A stretch of DNA of 64,000 bases from Candidatus Binatia bacterium (GCA_951813575.1 OX638375.1:372001-436000); one strand, 5' to 3'; numbered from the stretch's first letter, positions 1-9,192 are shown. Made by a program: numbers and translations. Notes: a model not told the origin generated them from the sequence alone.

Positions 1-2
1 AC

Positions 3-64
3 CGTCATTCCCGCCCCGAATCGTCATTCCCGCCCCCGAATCGTCATTCCCGCGAAAGCGGGAA
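3..64. repeat. REP-like CGTCATTCCCG repeats
   Basis: Three direct copies of CGTCATTCCCG start at 3, 22 and 42, with a period of 19-20 bp. The last copy carries a small palindrome (CCCGCGAAAGCGGG). Short palindromes of this kind are common between genes in GC-rich proteobacterial genomes. They lie just after the stop codon of the flavoprotein gene that ends at 79. The function is unknown; an mRNA 3-prime end or REP-type role is only a guess. Confidence 0.6.
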
Positions 65-78
65 ACCAGGGGCGGGCG

Positions 79-1587
79 TTACCAGGAGTCCAGCCCGGCC
101 GCGTTGCGTCCGGCGATCCGTCCGGTGACGAAGCACTCGGTGATGTTTCCCGCCTCCAGGTAGAGGTGGCCGAACGACGAGCCGCACTCGCCGGCGGAGA
201 AGAGCCTCCGGATGGGCTCGTTACGCACGTCCATCACGTGCTGCTCGGCGTCGTGCACCGGCCCGCCCTGGGTGTTGGAGACGATGGGCCAGACCTCCAT
301 CAGGTAGAACGGCGGCGTGTCGATGGACAGGCGGGTGCCGGGCAGGCGGTGGTACCGGTCGGTTCCGCCGCCGGCGCACACCTGGTTCCATTCTTCGACC
401 GTGGCCTTGAGCGTGGCCGGGTCCGTCGCCGGGATCATCTTCGCGATCGTGTCGAGATCGTCGGCCTTCCGGATCCAACCCCGCTCCACCTCGGCCAGGT
501 TGTCCTCGCTCCAGTCGTAGGAGACGTTCTCGTCGTGCACCGTGGGCTGTCCCACCGGGCCGAGCTTGCGGCCCTTCTCGTCGAACACCAGGTAGGCGGG
601 AATGCGCGGGAACTCCTGCTTGTCGGCGTCGTAGAACTCCAGCGCCCGATGGCCGGTGTCCTGCACCGCCGGCGGGTACTCGTTCATGAACCGCCGTCCG
701 TACTTGTCCACGGCGATCCAGGGCATGACCCAGTCGTCCTTGCGGGGACCCCGGAAGCAGTGGCGGAAGGCCAGCGGGAACTCCGGGTACTTGAACCCGT
801 AGCTGCCGTGGAAGTGCCACATGTGCCACATGGACGCCCCCACCTCCTGGGCCATGGTGATGCCGTCGCCGGTGTTGCCGGTGAAGAGGGTGTAGACCGG
901 CATGGCCTCGAAATAGTTCCGTTTCATCTCGTCGTTGTTCTCGAAGCCGCCGCAGGCCAGGATCACGCCCTTGCGGGCCTTGATGGCGATCTCCTCGCCG
1001 TCGTGCTCCGCCACCAGCCCGACGATGCCGTAGTCCGGGTGTCGCACGAGGCGCTTCGCCGGCGTGGCCTGCCGCACCGAGATGTTCGGGCGCGCCTCCA
1101 CGTTGTCCAGGAGCACCTTGAAAAGGCGCGCGCCGCCGCGCAGGCCCTTGGCCCACCCGAAGCCCTCGTAGCCTTCCATGGGCGCGATCTTGAAGCCGTC
1201 CAGCCCCTCGCCGCCCGGGAACGGATAGGTGCCGCCGTTCCGTTGCTCTTCCAGCTCGAACGGGGTCTCCTTCACCAGGTCCTTCACGAAGTCCTTCATC
1301 TCGGTCATGCCCTTGGCCAAGGCCCGGAGCACGTCGTCCGGAGTGCGGCCGGCGTTGGTGTGCTGCAGGTACTCGAACGCCTTGTTCTCGTCCATTGCGG
1401 TGGCGATGCCGCCGCCCGCGAGGATCGAGATGCCGCCGGGGTTGGGCATCTTCTCCACGATGGTGACCTCGGCGCCGTCGTCCGCCGCCGCTACCGCGGA
1501 AACGCCCCCGGCGAACCCGAAGCCCACCACCACTACGTCCGTCTCGATGTCCCAGCGGGCCGGAAGCCCGTTCTCATAGTTCTCCAA
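79..1587 (-). CDS. FAD-dependent oxidoreductase (fumarate reductase/ketosteroid dehydrogenase-like flavoprotein)
   Basis: About 502 aa. A dinucleotide-binding motif lies at the N-terminus (VVVVGFGFAGG, about residues 18-28), followed by the acidic end of the second beta strand (VTIVEK) and a GGISILAGGG loop typical of the FAD_binding_2 family (fumarate reductase, 3-ketosteroid delta-1-dehydrogenase, flavocytochrome c). The C-terminal SAGECGSSFGHLYLEAGN segment is the usual second FAD contact. I chose the TTG at 1587 because GGGAGAGG sits just upstream and homologues start near here. The open frame continues 58 codons further, but that extension is MITE sequence. It lies downstream of a MaoC-like dehydratase and a CaiB/BaiF transferase on the same strand, which suggests CoA-linked acid catabolism. 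The substrate cannot be read from the sequence. Confidence 0.85.
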   Translation of the reverse strand: MENYENGLPARWDIETDVVVVGFGFAGGVSAVAAADDGAEVTIVEKMPNPGGISILAGGGIATAMDENKAFEYLQHTNAGRTPDDVLRALAKGMTEMKDFVKDLVKETPFELEEQRNGGTYPFPGGEGLDGFKIAPMEGYEGFGWAKGLRGGARLFKVLLDNVEARPNISVRQATPAKRLVRHPDYGIVGLVAEHDGEEIAIKARKGVILACGGFENNDEMKRNYFEAMPVYTLFTGNTGDGITMAQEVGASMWHMWHFHGSYGFKYPEFPLAFRHCFRGPRKDDWVMPWIAVDKYGRRFMNEYPPAVQDTGHRALEFYDADKQEFPRIPAYLVFDEKGRKLGPVGQPTVHDENVSYDWSEDNLAEVERGWIRKADDLDTIAKMIPATDPATLKATVEEWNQVCAGGGTDRYHRLPGTRLSIDTPPFYLMEVWPIVSNTQGGPVHDAEQHVMDVRNEPIRRLFSAGECGSSFGHLYLEAGNITECFVTGRIAGRNAAGLDSW

Positions 1588-1604
1588 GGTACCTCTCCCT
1601 TCGT

Positions 1605-1769
1605 CTAGTGTCGTGTCCCACGCAAATGTTGACAAATCTGCTGGTCTTTTTCGTCGTCGGCTGCGTTGCTCTTCCTCGCGTGGTAACCGCCACTGCTCGT
1701 CATCGCGCCTTGCCGACAACGAAAAATCCTGCGCATCTTTATCAACATTTGCGTGGGACACGACACTAG
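1605..1769. mobile_element. MITE-like element, copy 1 (165 bp)
   Basis: The ends are inverted repeats identical over 28 bp, starting CTAGTGTCGTGTCCCACGC and continuing into AAATGTTGA. Both outer tetramers read CTAG, as expected for insertion into CTAG with TA duplication, which is typical of IS630/Tc1-mariner relatives. There is no transposase. A second, inverted copy lies at 55052-55261. The element sits between the dehydratase gene, whose TAG stop is part of its right CTAG end (1766-1768), and the flavoprotein gene, which starts 18 bp beyond its left end. It is open in several frames and so creates false N-terminal extensions. Confidence 0.85.
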
Positions 1770-2884
1770 ACTCGCCCGGGCAGGACCACCTCCGCGTCGC
1801 CGCGGGTGTTCACCATGCCGTCCTGCCGGGTTCCGGTGATCTCCAGAGTCACCGTGTGGGTGTCGTCGTCCCTGGCCGTGATCCGGCCCGAGTAGGTGGT
1901 CAGGTCGCCGTACAGGCCGGGCCGGATCACCTGTACCTTCAATCGCTTGAGGAAGCCGTCGTCTCCCATCCAGTTGGTCACCAGGGGCGCAACCCAGCCG
2001 AACCGCATCACGCCGTTGTCGAACGGCGCGGGCATGCCTCGGCCGGCGGCCATGTTGGTGTCCTCGTGCTGCTGCGAATACTTCACGGGAAAGCCCGTGA
2101 CCGGGTTGAACATGGCGGTGTGCATCGCCTTGCTGAGGTCCAGATAGCCCCAGCGCCCGGCCTTGTAGGACGGGCCGATGGCGGCGTTCCAGGCCACCAT
2201 GTCGCCGATGGTCAGGGGGCCGCGGACGATGGGCGGAATATCGCTCCCGGTCTCGACGTCCTCGAAGAAGAGCGTGTCCGGGCCGCGGCGGTATTCATCG
2301 CGCCAGGTGCTCTCGAGTTGCTCCAGGGCGCCGTCGTCGTAGCGCGGCACCTGGTGCTCCATCATGGTCTGGAGGCCGATCTGGGTGGCCATGATCATGG
2401 TGCCGGTGGCCCGGGCCACCAGGGCGTTGTCCTGATTGCGGTAGTCGATTTCCGAGATGACGAAATTGAGCCGCCGTCCCTCCTTGTTGCGCTTCTCGAA
2501 GAACTCCTTCTGGCGCGGCTCGGAGCTCAGGGTGTCGCCGGCGTACACGTTGCCGGACCATTCCACCTCCACGCCGCCGATGAGGGACGCCAGCGGCGCC
2601 TTCATGGGCGCGCCGTGAAGGATCGGGTAACGGTTGACGAACACGAATGCCGGCGGGGCCTGGTTCTTCTCCTTCCCGGTCCCGGCCGCATAGCCGGAGT
2701 CCGTCCACAGGGGATTGTCGTCGTCCGTGCCGTAGGCGAAGTGCTTGATGGCGTCCTCGGTCACGGAGCTGACCCAGGGCTGACGTTCCTCCACGATCTT
2801 GCCCGTCATCTCCTCCGTCACCGCTTTCCATGCGTCGATGGCGGCGTCTACCTGCTCCATGTCCACCTGCTGGTGCGCTGTCAT
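1766..2884 (-). CDS. MaoC/FAS1-like dehydratase-domain protein
   Basis: 372 aa. The N-terminal half (EEMTGKIVEERQPW, then DAIKHFAYGTDDDNPLW) matches the FAS1-like dehydratase/hotdog pattern seen in MaoC-type enoyl-CoA hydratases and mesaconyl/itaconyl-CoA-type hydratases. A second hotdog-like half follows. No lid or signal sequence is seen. The gene starts 28 bp after the CaiB/BaiF stop on the same strand, so the two are probably co-transcribed: the transferase would make the CoA ester and this enzyme would hydrate or dehydrate it. Its stop codon TAG is shared with the CTAG end of MITE copy 1. The exact substrate is not identifiable. Confidence 0.75.
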   Translation of the reverse strand: MTAHQQVDMEQVDAAIDAWKAVTEEMTGKIVEERQPWVSSVTEDAIKHFAYGTDDDNPLWTDSGYAAGTGKEKNQAPPAFVFVNRYPILHGAPMKAPLASLIGGVEVEWSGNVYAGDTLSSEPRQKEFFEKRNKEGRRLNFVISEIDYRNQDNALVARATGTMIMATQIGLQTMMEHQVPRYDDGALEQLESTWRDEYRRGPDTLFFEDVETGSDIPPIVRGPLTIGDMVAWNAAIGPSYKAGRWGYLDLSKAMHTAMFNPVTGFPVKYSQQHEDTNMAAGRGMPAPFDNGVMRFGWVAPLVTNWMGDDGFLKRLKVQVIRPGLYGDLTTYSGRITARDDDTHTVTLEITGTRQDGMVNTRGDAEVVLPGRV

Positions 2885-2912
2885 TCCTTCTCCCGTTTGT
2901 GAGCCGATTACA

Positions 2913-4094
2913 TCAAGTGTTGCCGGATTCCATGGGTCCGGTGATGGCCGAAATCTCCTCTTCCGAATAACCCAATTCCCGCAGCAAGGAAACCGTATGC
3001 TCGCCGAGTTGAGGCGGATCGGTCCGCCGCGGCAGATCCGAGTCGCGGAAATCCACCGGCAGGGCGGGCAAAGGAGACGAAGTCCCGTCCGGTGCCGTCA
3101 GCGGGGTCATGTGGCCGCGTTCCTTGAGATGGGGGTGCTCGAACAGGTCCGTCGGGGTGTTGATGGGGGCATGAGGGATGTTGGCCGATTCGAGGCGCGC
3201 GACGATGTCGCGGAAGTCGAAGGTGCGCACCAACTCCTCGGTGCGCTCGGTCAGACGGGCGAATTCCGCCCGGCGGCCGGCGTTGTCCCGCAGCGCCTCC
3301 TCCGCCCACAGGTCGTCGAGGCCGAACTCCTTGCAGTAGGCCTGCCACTGGATGTTGCTGGTGACGCCGATGAACACGTGGCGCCGGTCCCGGGTCTCGA
3401 ACACCTTGTAGATGCCCCATCCGAGGTCCTGGCCCACGCCGCGCTCGGTCATGGGAGCGGGCACCTCTCCGGAAATGCCCGCCTTGGCGATGTGCTGCGA
3501 GACCAGGAACACGGCGGTCTCGAACAACCCGACCCGCATCTCGTTGCCGCCGCCGTCCTGCCCGCGGCCGAGCAGTGCCGCCAGGATGCCGATGACGCCG
3601 AACATGGCGCCGGTCATGTCGACGATGGAGGCGCCGGCCCGAAGCGGCATGCCGGGGGGGCCGGTCATGTAGGCCAGCCCGCCCATCATCTGCGCGGGCT
3701 CGTCCAGCAGGTTGCGCTGCTCGTAAGGCCCGGCCAGGAATCCCTTGATGCCGCAGTGAAGCAGGCCGGGCTTGATGCGTTGCAGCGCGTCGTAGCCCAG
3801 GTCCATGCGCTCCAGCACGCCGGGACCGTAGTTGTCGATGAGGACGTCGGACGTCCGCAACAGCCGCTCGAAGGCCTCGCGCCCGCGCGGGTCCTTGAGG
3901 TCCAGGGCGACGCTCCTCTTGCCGCCGTTGAACGCCAGGAAGTAGCCTTGGTTGCCGCGGCTGAAGCGCGCCTGGTCGCCGCTGCCCGGACGCTCCACCT
4001 TGATGACGTCGGCTCCCAGTGCGGCCAGGATAAGCCCCGCCGTGGGTCCGGCCACGATGTGGCCGAGCTCGAGCACTCTGATGCCGTCAAGCAT
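2913..4094 (-). CDS. CaiB/BaiF family CoA-transferase
   Basis: 393 aa, the usual length for class III CoA-transferases (formyl-CoA, carnitine/crotonobetaine, bile acid). The N-terminus MLDGIRVLELGHIVAGPTAG is characteristic. The catalytic aspartate is expected at Asp159 in SIVDMTGAMFG. GADVIKVERPG and the NGGKRSVALDLKD stretch are also family hallmarks. Members transfer CoA between carboxylic acids without ATP. It is the first gene of a three-gene minus-strand set with the dehydratase and flavoprotein, which fits activation and beta-oxidation-like handling of an organic acid. The acid itself cannot be named. Confidence 0.92.
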   Translation of the reverse strand: MLDGIRVLELGHIVAGPTAGLILAALGADVIKVERPGSGDQARFSRGNQGYFLAFNGGKRSVALDLKDPRGREAFERLLRTSDVLIDNYGPGVLERMDLGYDALQRIKPGLLHCGIKGFLAGPYEQRNLLDEPAQMMGGLAYMTGPPGMPLRAGASIVDMTGAMFGVIGILAALLGRGQDGGGNEMRVGLFETAVFLVSQHIAKAGISGEVPAPMTERGVGQDLGWGIYKVFETRDRRHVFIGVTSNIQWQAYCKEFGLDDLWAEEALRDNAGRRAEFARLTERTEELVRTFDFRDIVARLESANIPHAPINTPTDLFEHPHLKERGHMTPLTAPDGTSSPLPALPVDFRDSDLPRRTDPPQLGEHTVSLLRELGYSEEEISAITGPMESGNT

Positions 4095-4206
4095 GGTTTG
4101 TGAAAAGACGCTCCGGAGTCGTGGAATCGGCGGTCGTCCCCGCAGGTATACGGGCTAGCAAAGCACGGTTTCCCCTGTCAACCTGCATCCACGTCGTCGC
4201 CGCGGG

Positions 4207-5985
4207 TCAGCGCAGTCCGTCCGGCAACGCCATCTCCAGCAGTCCCGGACGTCTCGTCAGACCGGCGGAGCGAGCCCAGGCGGCCAGCGGTCCGAACCGC
4301 TCCGCCGCTTCGCTCGACAGGTCGGGCGTGGGGATGGCGATCTCTCCGGTCCCCTCCCCCGTCAGTTGTTCGGCAAGCAGCCGGAGCGTGGATTTCCGGC
4401 GCGGGAAGAGCCGCAGCCGGATGGCTGCGTCGGGCGGGATTCCAGCGATCTCGCGGACGGCCGCGAGGGTTGCGGCGTAGCCGCCCAACTCGTCCACGAG
4501 GCCCCGAGCCTTGGCATCGGCGCCGGTCCAGACACGTCCCTTGGCCGCTGCGGATACCTGTTCCCGCGAAAGATTCCGGCCTTCCGCCACCTTGGCGATG
4601 AAGTCGTCGTAGACCGTGTCGAGGAGCCGGTCGAGGCGGGCGCGCTGGGCCGGATCATAGTCCTGAACCGCGCTCCAGAAAGTGGCGTTGCTGTTGGCGG
4701 CTATCTGGTCCCAGGACACGCCGAGCTTTTCCCACAAGCCCTTGGTTACGACCTTCCCGCCCGCCACCCCGATGGAGCCCGTGAGGGTCGCGGGCTGGGC
4801 CAGGATCCGGTCGGCCGGGGCGGCGACGAAGTAGCCGCCCGAGCCCGCGACGTTGCCCATGGAAACGATCACGGGCTTCCCCCGCCGGCGGGCGCGCAGC
4901 ACCTCGCGCCGGATGACGTCCGAGGCCACGTAGGAGCCGCCCGGGCTGTCGATGCGGAAGATGATGGCCTTCACCTCATGGTCGTCCGCGGCCCTGCGGA
5001 AGGCCCGGGCCATGCTGTCGGAGCCCATGGAGTCCCGTCCGGTGAGGGCGCGGTGGCGGCTGCTCCCGCCGTGGACCTGTCCCAGGCCGTAGATCAGCGC
5101 CACGGTGGCCGAGTCGCCGTCCCTGGCTTCCAGCCGGCGGCGATAGCGGGGCAGGGACAGGAATGCGATGTCCGTCCCGAGCCTCTCCCGGATCATTCCG
5201 TCCAACTCGTCGCGGTAGCGCAGCCCGTCCACCAGCCCGGCCTCGAGGGCTTCCCTGGCGGGGAAAGGCGCCTGCTGCATCAAGGCCCGCACCTTGTCGT
5301 CGGAAAGCATGCGTCCCTCGGCGATCCCCTCCGTCAACTGCCCGGTCAGGGACGCCAGGATCCGGGTCAGCGCCTCCCGCTGGGCCGCCGTGAATCCGCT
5401 GTCGGTGAAACGGTCCTTGACTCCCTTGTATTCCTTCCGCTGCTCCACCCGGAACTGCACGTCGAGCTTCTCCAGCGTGCCCTTGAGGAAGTAGCCCTGC
5501 GCCAGCAGGCCGGTGAGGCCCACGTCGCCGGACGGTTGCAGGTAGATCTTCTCGAACGCCGCCGCCAGATAGAAGGCGGCGTTGCCGGGGCCGAAGTCGC
5601 CGAAGGACTCGGCAAAGGCATAGGCCGGCTTGCCGGAGCGGCGGAAGGTCCGGACCGCGTCACGCAGTTCCTGGGTCCGGGCCAGTCCCATGTCCGAGGC
5701 GCCGATCCGGGCCACGAGCCCCACCACGCGCTCGTCACCGGCCGCCCGCTCGATGGCGGCCACGGTTTTCCACAGCGTCGGCTGCTCCTTCCCGAGGCCG
5801 GTCCAGGAAGCGAGTCCGCCGGAGCCGTACTCGGGGACGTCGCGGTGCAGGTCCAGGGTGAGGACGGTTTTTTCCGGTATCGTCGGCGTGCGCATGGAGA
5901 AGAAGATCAACGCGGCCACCACGCCGGCGGCAGCCACAGTGGCCACGGCTCCAATGACCATGAGAACGATTCGGATGATGCGCAT
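4207..5985 (-). CDS. sppA: Signal peptide peptidase SppA, 67K type
   Basis: 592 aa, the double-domain SppA length. One N-terminal membrane segment (about residues 5-30) is followed by two S49 peptidase domains. The general-base lysine is expected in the first domain (EQRKEYKGVKDRF). The nucleophilic serine lies in the second domain in NVAGSGGYFVAAPADRI, preceded by IIFRIDSPGGSYVASD. The protein cleaves leftover signal peptides in the inner membrane, acting from the periplasmic side. It stands alone, 112 bp from the CaiB gene on the same strand and divergent from arfB. Identification is firm. Confidence 0.92.
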   Translation of the reverse strand: MRIIRIVLMVIGAVATVAAAGVVAALIFFSMRTPTIPEKTVLTLDLHRDVPEYGSGGLASWTGLGKEQPTLWKTVAAIERAAGDERVVGLVARIGASDMGLARTQELRDAVRTFRRSGKPAYAFAESFGDFGPGNAAFYLAAAFEKIYLQPSGDVGLTGLLAQGYFLKGTLEKLDVQFRVEQRKEYKGVKDRFTDSGFTAAQREALTRILASLTGQLTEGIAEGRMLSDDKVRALMQQAPFPAREALEAGLVDGLRYRDELDGMIRERLGTDIAFLSLPRYRRRLEARDGDSATVALIYGLGQVHGGSSRHRALTGRDSMGSDSMARAFRRAADDHEVKAIIFRIDSPGGSYVASDVIRREVLRARRRGKPVIVSMGNVAGSGGYFVAAPADRILAQPATLTGSIGVAGGKVVTKGLWEKLGVSWDQIAANSNATFWSAVQDYDPAQRARLDRLLDTVYDDFIAKVAEGRNLSREQVSAAAKGRVWTGADAKARGLVDELGGYAATLAAVREIAGIPPDAAIRLRLFPRRKSTLRLLAEQLTGEGTGEIAIPTPDLSSEAAERFGPLAAWARSAGLTRRPGLLEMALPDGLR

Positions 5986-6147
5986 GGGCCCTCCTAGCGG
6001 GCGCCGGTTTCAACGCCGGCGCGCCTGAGACGCGGCGGTCTGCAGGCTTCTTCGTTGGACAGGTTCGTGTCCCGTCCGCCGTCTGTTACACAGAAGATGT
6101 TGCCGGAAACGGGGCGGGATACAACCCGGCCGGCGAAGAGAGAATCG

Positions 6148-6567
6148 ATGGTGAGGATCACCGGCAGGATAAGCCTGGACGAGGGCGAGATCGAAGAGCG
6201 CTTCATCCGGGCCTCGGGTCCCGGCGGGCAGAACGTGAACAAGACCGCTACCGCGGTGCAGCTTCGGTTCAGGATCGTCGATTCCCCCTCGCTGCCCGAA
6301 GCCGTGAGGCAACGTCTCGTGCGCGTCGCCGGCAGGCGGGTGGACAAGAGCGGCGTCCTGACCATCGAAGCCAAACGCTACCGCGACCAGTCGCGCAACC
6401 GGGAGGACGCGCTGGAAAGGCTCGTCAAGCTCATCCGGAAAGCGGCCGAGAAGCCCGCGCCGCGACGGCCCACCAAGCCCACCGCGGGCTCGCGTCAGCG
6501 CCGCCTGGACGACAAGCGCAAGCGGGGAGATCTCAAGAAGACACGCCGGCCCGGTATCGACGACTGA
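6148..6567 (+). CDS. arfB: Peptidyl-tRNA hydrolase ArfB (ribosome rescue factor)
   Basis: 139 aa from the ATG at 6148, preceded by GAAGAGAG. Upstream in-frame ATGs at 6055 would add 31 residues absent from the family. The GGQ motif is at residues 26-28 (SGPGGQNVNKT), as in class I release factors. The C-terminus is a basic tail (RRLDDKRKRG, then KKTRRPG), which in ArfB enters the empty mRNA channel. ArfB hydrolyses peptidyl-tRNA on ribosomes stalled without a stop codon. It is divergent from sppA and convergent with the rhomboid gene. Confidence 0.93.
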   Translation: MVRITGRISLDEGEIEERFIRASGPGGQNVNKTATAVQLRFRIVDSPSLPEAVRQRLVRVAGRRVDKSGVLTIEAKRYRDQSRNREDALERLVKLIRKAAEKPAPRRPTKPTAGSRQRRLDDKRKRGDLKKTRRPGIDD

Positions 6568-6594
6568 TCCCTCCCCTCCCGGACCCGCCGGGGA

Positions 6595-7335
6595 TCAGTG
6601 CAGCGTCGGCGGCTCGTCGTCCCGCTTCCTGCCTTCGATGATCTTGAAACGGCGCTTGAGGCGGGCCAGCCGGAAACGGTAGTACTCGTGCCGTACCGTG
6701 GCCCAGGAGCGCCGCGGGTTCAGCATGTGGCCCCACCGGAGGTAGATGTAGCCGAACAGCATGCCGCCCAGGTGACCGAGGTGGGAGATGCCCGAGTTTC
6801 CGGGGCTGATGGAGGAGAAGAACGCGATGGCCCCGATGATGAGCACGAAGTACTTCATCCGGATGGGAAACAGCAGGTAGAGGTAGATCACGTTGTTGGG
6901 ATAGAGCCGGCCGTAGGCCAGCAGCACGCCGTAGATGCCGGCGGAGGCCCCGATGGTGGGGATGGCCTGGGCCGGTTCGAGGAACAGCACGCAGAGGCCG
7001 CCCCCGACCACGCTGACCCAGTAGTACTTGAGAAAGAAGCGCGTGCCCCAGGCCCGCTCCAGGTCGCACCCGAACATCCACAGGGCCAGCATGTTGAACA
7101 GGATGTGGAACAGTCCGAAATGGAGGAACTGGTAGGTGAAGAGCTGCCAGACCTGGAGCTCGTTCCAGACCAGCCGCGGCACCAGGCCGAAGATCCACAG
7201 CAGCGGAGCTCCCCCCAGGAACGGCAGTTGGAAGACGAATACGACGATGTTGACGATCAGCAGCCACTTGACCGCCGGCGTCACCGGACCGCCGAAGCTG
7301 AAGGAGCCGTAGGCGGGCTGGGTCCGGTACATCAT
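6595..7335 (-). CDS. Rhomboid family intramembrane serine protease
   Basis: 246 aa with about six hydrophobic helices. Catalytic Ser131 lies in IGASAGIYG and the partner His188 in SHLGHLGGMLFG. His77 and Asn81 in HILFNMLALWMFG are the conserved TM2 residues. The serine motif is GASAG rather than the more common GxSG, a known variant. Rhomboids cleave transmembrane substrates within the inner membrane; the substrate here is unknown. The C-terminus (about residues 200-246) is basic and cytoplasmic. The gene is convergent with arfB and divergent from the epimerase gene. Confidence 0.92.
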   Translation of the reverse strand: MMYRTQPAYGSFSFGGPVTPAVKWLLIVNIVVFVFQLPFLGGAPLLWIFGLVPRLVWNELQVWQLFTYQFLHFGLFHILFNMLALWMFGCDLERAWGTRFFLKYYWVSVVGGGLCVLFLEPAQAIPTIGASAGIYGVLLAYGRLYPNNVIYLYLLFPIRMKYFVLIIGAIAFFSSISPGNSGISHLGHLGGMLFGYIYLRWGHMLNPRRSWATVRHEYYRFRLARLKRRFKIIEGRKRDDEPPTLH

Positions 7336-7390
7336 GGTTTCAATATAACGTATTGCATGGGGGGCCGTAAGCGGCTAAGCGTGGGGTGAC

Positions 7391-8359
7391 ATGAAGATCC
7401 TGATTACCGGCGGAACCGGCGTGAACGGCGCGGCCACCGCGCGTCTTCTGGTGTCTCGGGGACAACGGCCCGTGCTGCTGGACAACCGCGTGGACATGTC
7501 GTTGATCGCGGACATCGCGGACGACGTGGACATCGTGACCGGCGACATCCTGGACGGCGCCGGGCTGAAGGAACTGGTGGAGGCCCACGGCATCACGCAC
7601 ATCGCGCACATGGCGGCGCTGATGCCGGGCCCGGCCGAGGCGAATCCGAGCCTCGCCATCGCCATCGGCGTGGACGGCACCCTGAACGTGCTGGAAGCCG
7701 CCCGCGCCTGCGACGTCCGGCGCGTGGTCTACACCAGCTCCAACGCCTTCGTCGGCACCGTCAGCGGCAAGCACGGCCACCCCGATTTCGTGCCTCTGGA
7801 CGAAACCCTGCCGCCCGATCCCGCGGACATCTACGGCGTCACCAAGGTCTGCTCCGAAACCCTGGGCAACTACTACCGCAAACGCCACGGCATCGAGTTC
7901 GTGGCCCTGCGCTACCCCTCCATCTACGGGCCCGGCAAGCTCGCCCGCCACGGCGTCCTCGCCCTCTACGGCAAGGTCATCGAGGACGCCATGGCCGGAC
8001 GCGAGTTCTCCGTCCCGCGCGGAGGCGACCAGCGCAACGACGTGGTCTACGTCGGCGACGTCGCCCACTCCATCGTGCTGGCTCTGAACGCGGAGGGTCT
8101 CAGCCAATGGACCTTCAACGTCGGCACCGCCCGGGGCGTGACCCTCAAGGACTTCGCCGCCGTGCTGAAGCGCCTCTTTCCCGATTCGCGGATCGACATC
8201 GGTGACGGCCTCGACTTCCGGGAAGGCTACAAGCAGAGCTACTGCATCTTCGATATCGGCAAGGCCCGGGAGCAACTGGGCTACTCGCCGCAGTACGACC
8301 TGGAGCGGGGCATCGAGGACTACATCGCGAGCATCAGGAAGCTGGACCTGCCCGTCTGA
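7391..8359 (+). CDS. NAD(P)-dependent epimerase/dehydratase
   Basis: 322 aa extended SDR. The Rossmann motif TGGTGVNG is at residues 6-13 and the catalytic YxxxK is Tyr148/Lys152 (YGVTK), with serines at SSN (116-118). The family includes nucleotide-sugar epimerases and other NAD-dependent sugar or aldehyde dehydratases; the substrate cannot be inferred. The gene stands alone between the divergent rhomboid gene and a GST gene 175 bp downstream on the same strand. Confidence 0.88.
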   Translation: MKILITGGTGVNGAATARLLVSRGQRPVLLDNRVDMSLIADIADDVDIVTGDILDGAGLKELVEAHGITHIAHMAALMPGPAEANPSLAIAIGVDGTLNVLEAARACDVRRVVYTSSNAFVGTVSGKHGHPDFVPLDETLPPDPADIYGVTKVCSETLGNYYRKRHGIEFVALRYPSIYGPGKLARHGVLALYGKVIEDAMAGREFSVPRGGDQRNDVVYVGDVAHSIVLALNAEGLSQWTFNVGTARGVTLKDFAAVLKRLFPDSRIDIGDGLDFREGYKQSYCIFDIGKAREQLGYSPQYDLERGIEDYIASIRKLDLPV

Positions 8360-8533
8360 TGTCCGCGCCCGGGCCCGCGTTCTGTCTTTCACGAAGCCCG
8401 TCAATGCGTGAATTCGTCACGCGCGAAGCCGGCTGAATCTTGATCGAAGGCGACCCGGCCGGTAGTCCCGTGCCCCGGTTTGTGTTATCGTCTACCAGCA
8501 ACGTAGGGATACGAAATTCAGGAGGTTGGGCGC

Positions 8534-9136
8534 ATGAAACTCTACCACTTTCCACCTTCGACAAATTCGTTGAAGGTGCGTATCGCCCTGCTGGAAAAGG
8601 GTCTGGAATTCGAAAGCGTCGTCATCGACCTGACGAAGAAGGAGCAGAAGGACCCGGAGTACCTGAAGATCCATCCCTTCGGCCAGGTGCCCGCCCTGGA
8701 TGACGACGGCTTCGTCGTTTACGACTCGACCGTCATCATCGAGTACCTGGAGGACGAATACCCCCATCCGCCGCTGTTGCCCGCCGACTCGGAGAACCGC
8801 GCCCATGCCCGTCTGATGGAAGATTACCGGGACAACCACGTCAACCCGCACTTCGTCACGCTGATACACGAGCACCGGAAGCCGGAGGAGGACCGCGACG
8901 CCGCGCTTATCCGAGAGACCCAGGGAAACATTGGGTCGGCCTTCGCCGTGATCGAAAGAGATCTCCAGGACAAGGAGTATCTGGCCGGCTCGTTCAGCCT
9001 TGCCGACATCGCCTTCATGCCCAACATCGCCCTGCTGGAGCGGTTCCAGGTGCCCCTGGACCCCGACTTCAAGAACGTGGCCGCCTGGGTCGAACGGCTG
9101 CGCGCCCGGGCCAGCTACGCCGCTACCCAGAACTAG
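8534..9136 (+). CDS. Glutathione S-transferase family protein
   Basis: 200 aa, the normal GST length. The N-terminal thioredoxin-fold domain starts MKLYHFPPSTNSLKVRIALL, with the expected cis-proline in QVPALDDDG and an ESTV-like glutathione contact given here as YDSTVIIEYLE. An alpha-helical C-terminal domain follows. A strong ribosome-binding site (AGGAGG) sits upstream. It likely conjugates or isomerises electrophiles in the cytoplasm. The neighbours do not point to a particular substrate. Confidence 0.9.
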   Translation: MKLYHFPPSTNSLKVRIALLEKGLEFESVVIDLTKKEQKDPEYLKIHPFGQVPALDDDGFVVYDSTVIIEYLEDEYPHPPLLPADSENRAHARLMEDYRDNHVNPHFVTLIHEHRKPEEDRDAALIRETQGNIGSAFAVIERDLQDKEYLAGSFSLADIAFMPNIALLERFQVPLDPDFKNVAAWVERLRARASYAATQN

Positions 9137-9192
9137 ACAAGTTGCTCGTGGGCGGGCGGGTTTGAACCCCGCCTCTACCAGGACACAGGGAA

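Noticed and set aside
166..1608. Long plus-strand frames antisense to the flavoprotein
   Set aside because: Typical antisense openness of high-GC genes; composition is His/Gly/Val-rich and unlike real proteins.
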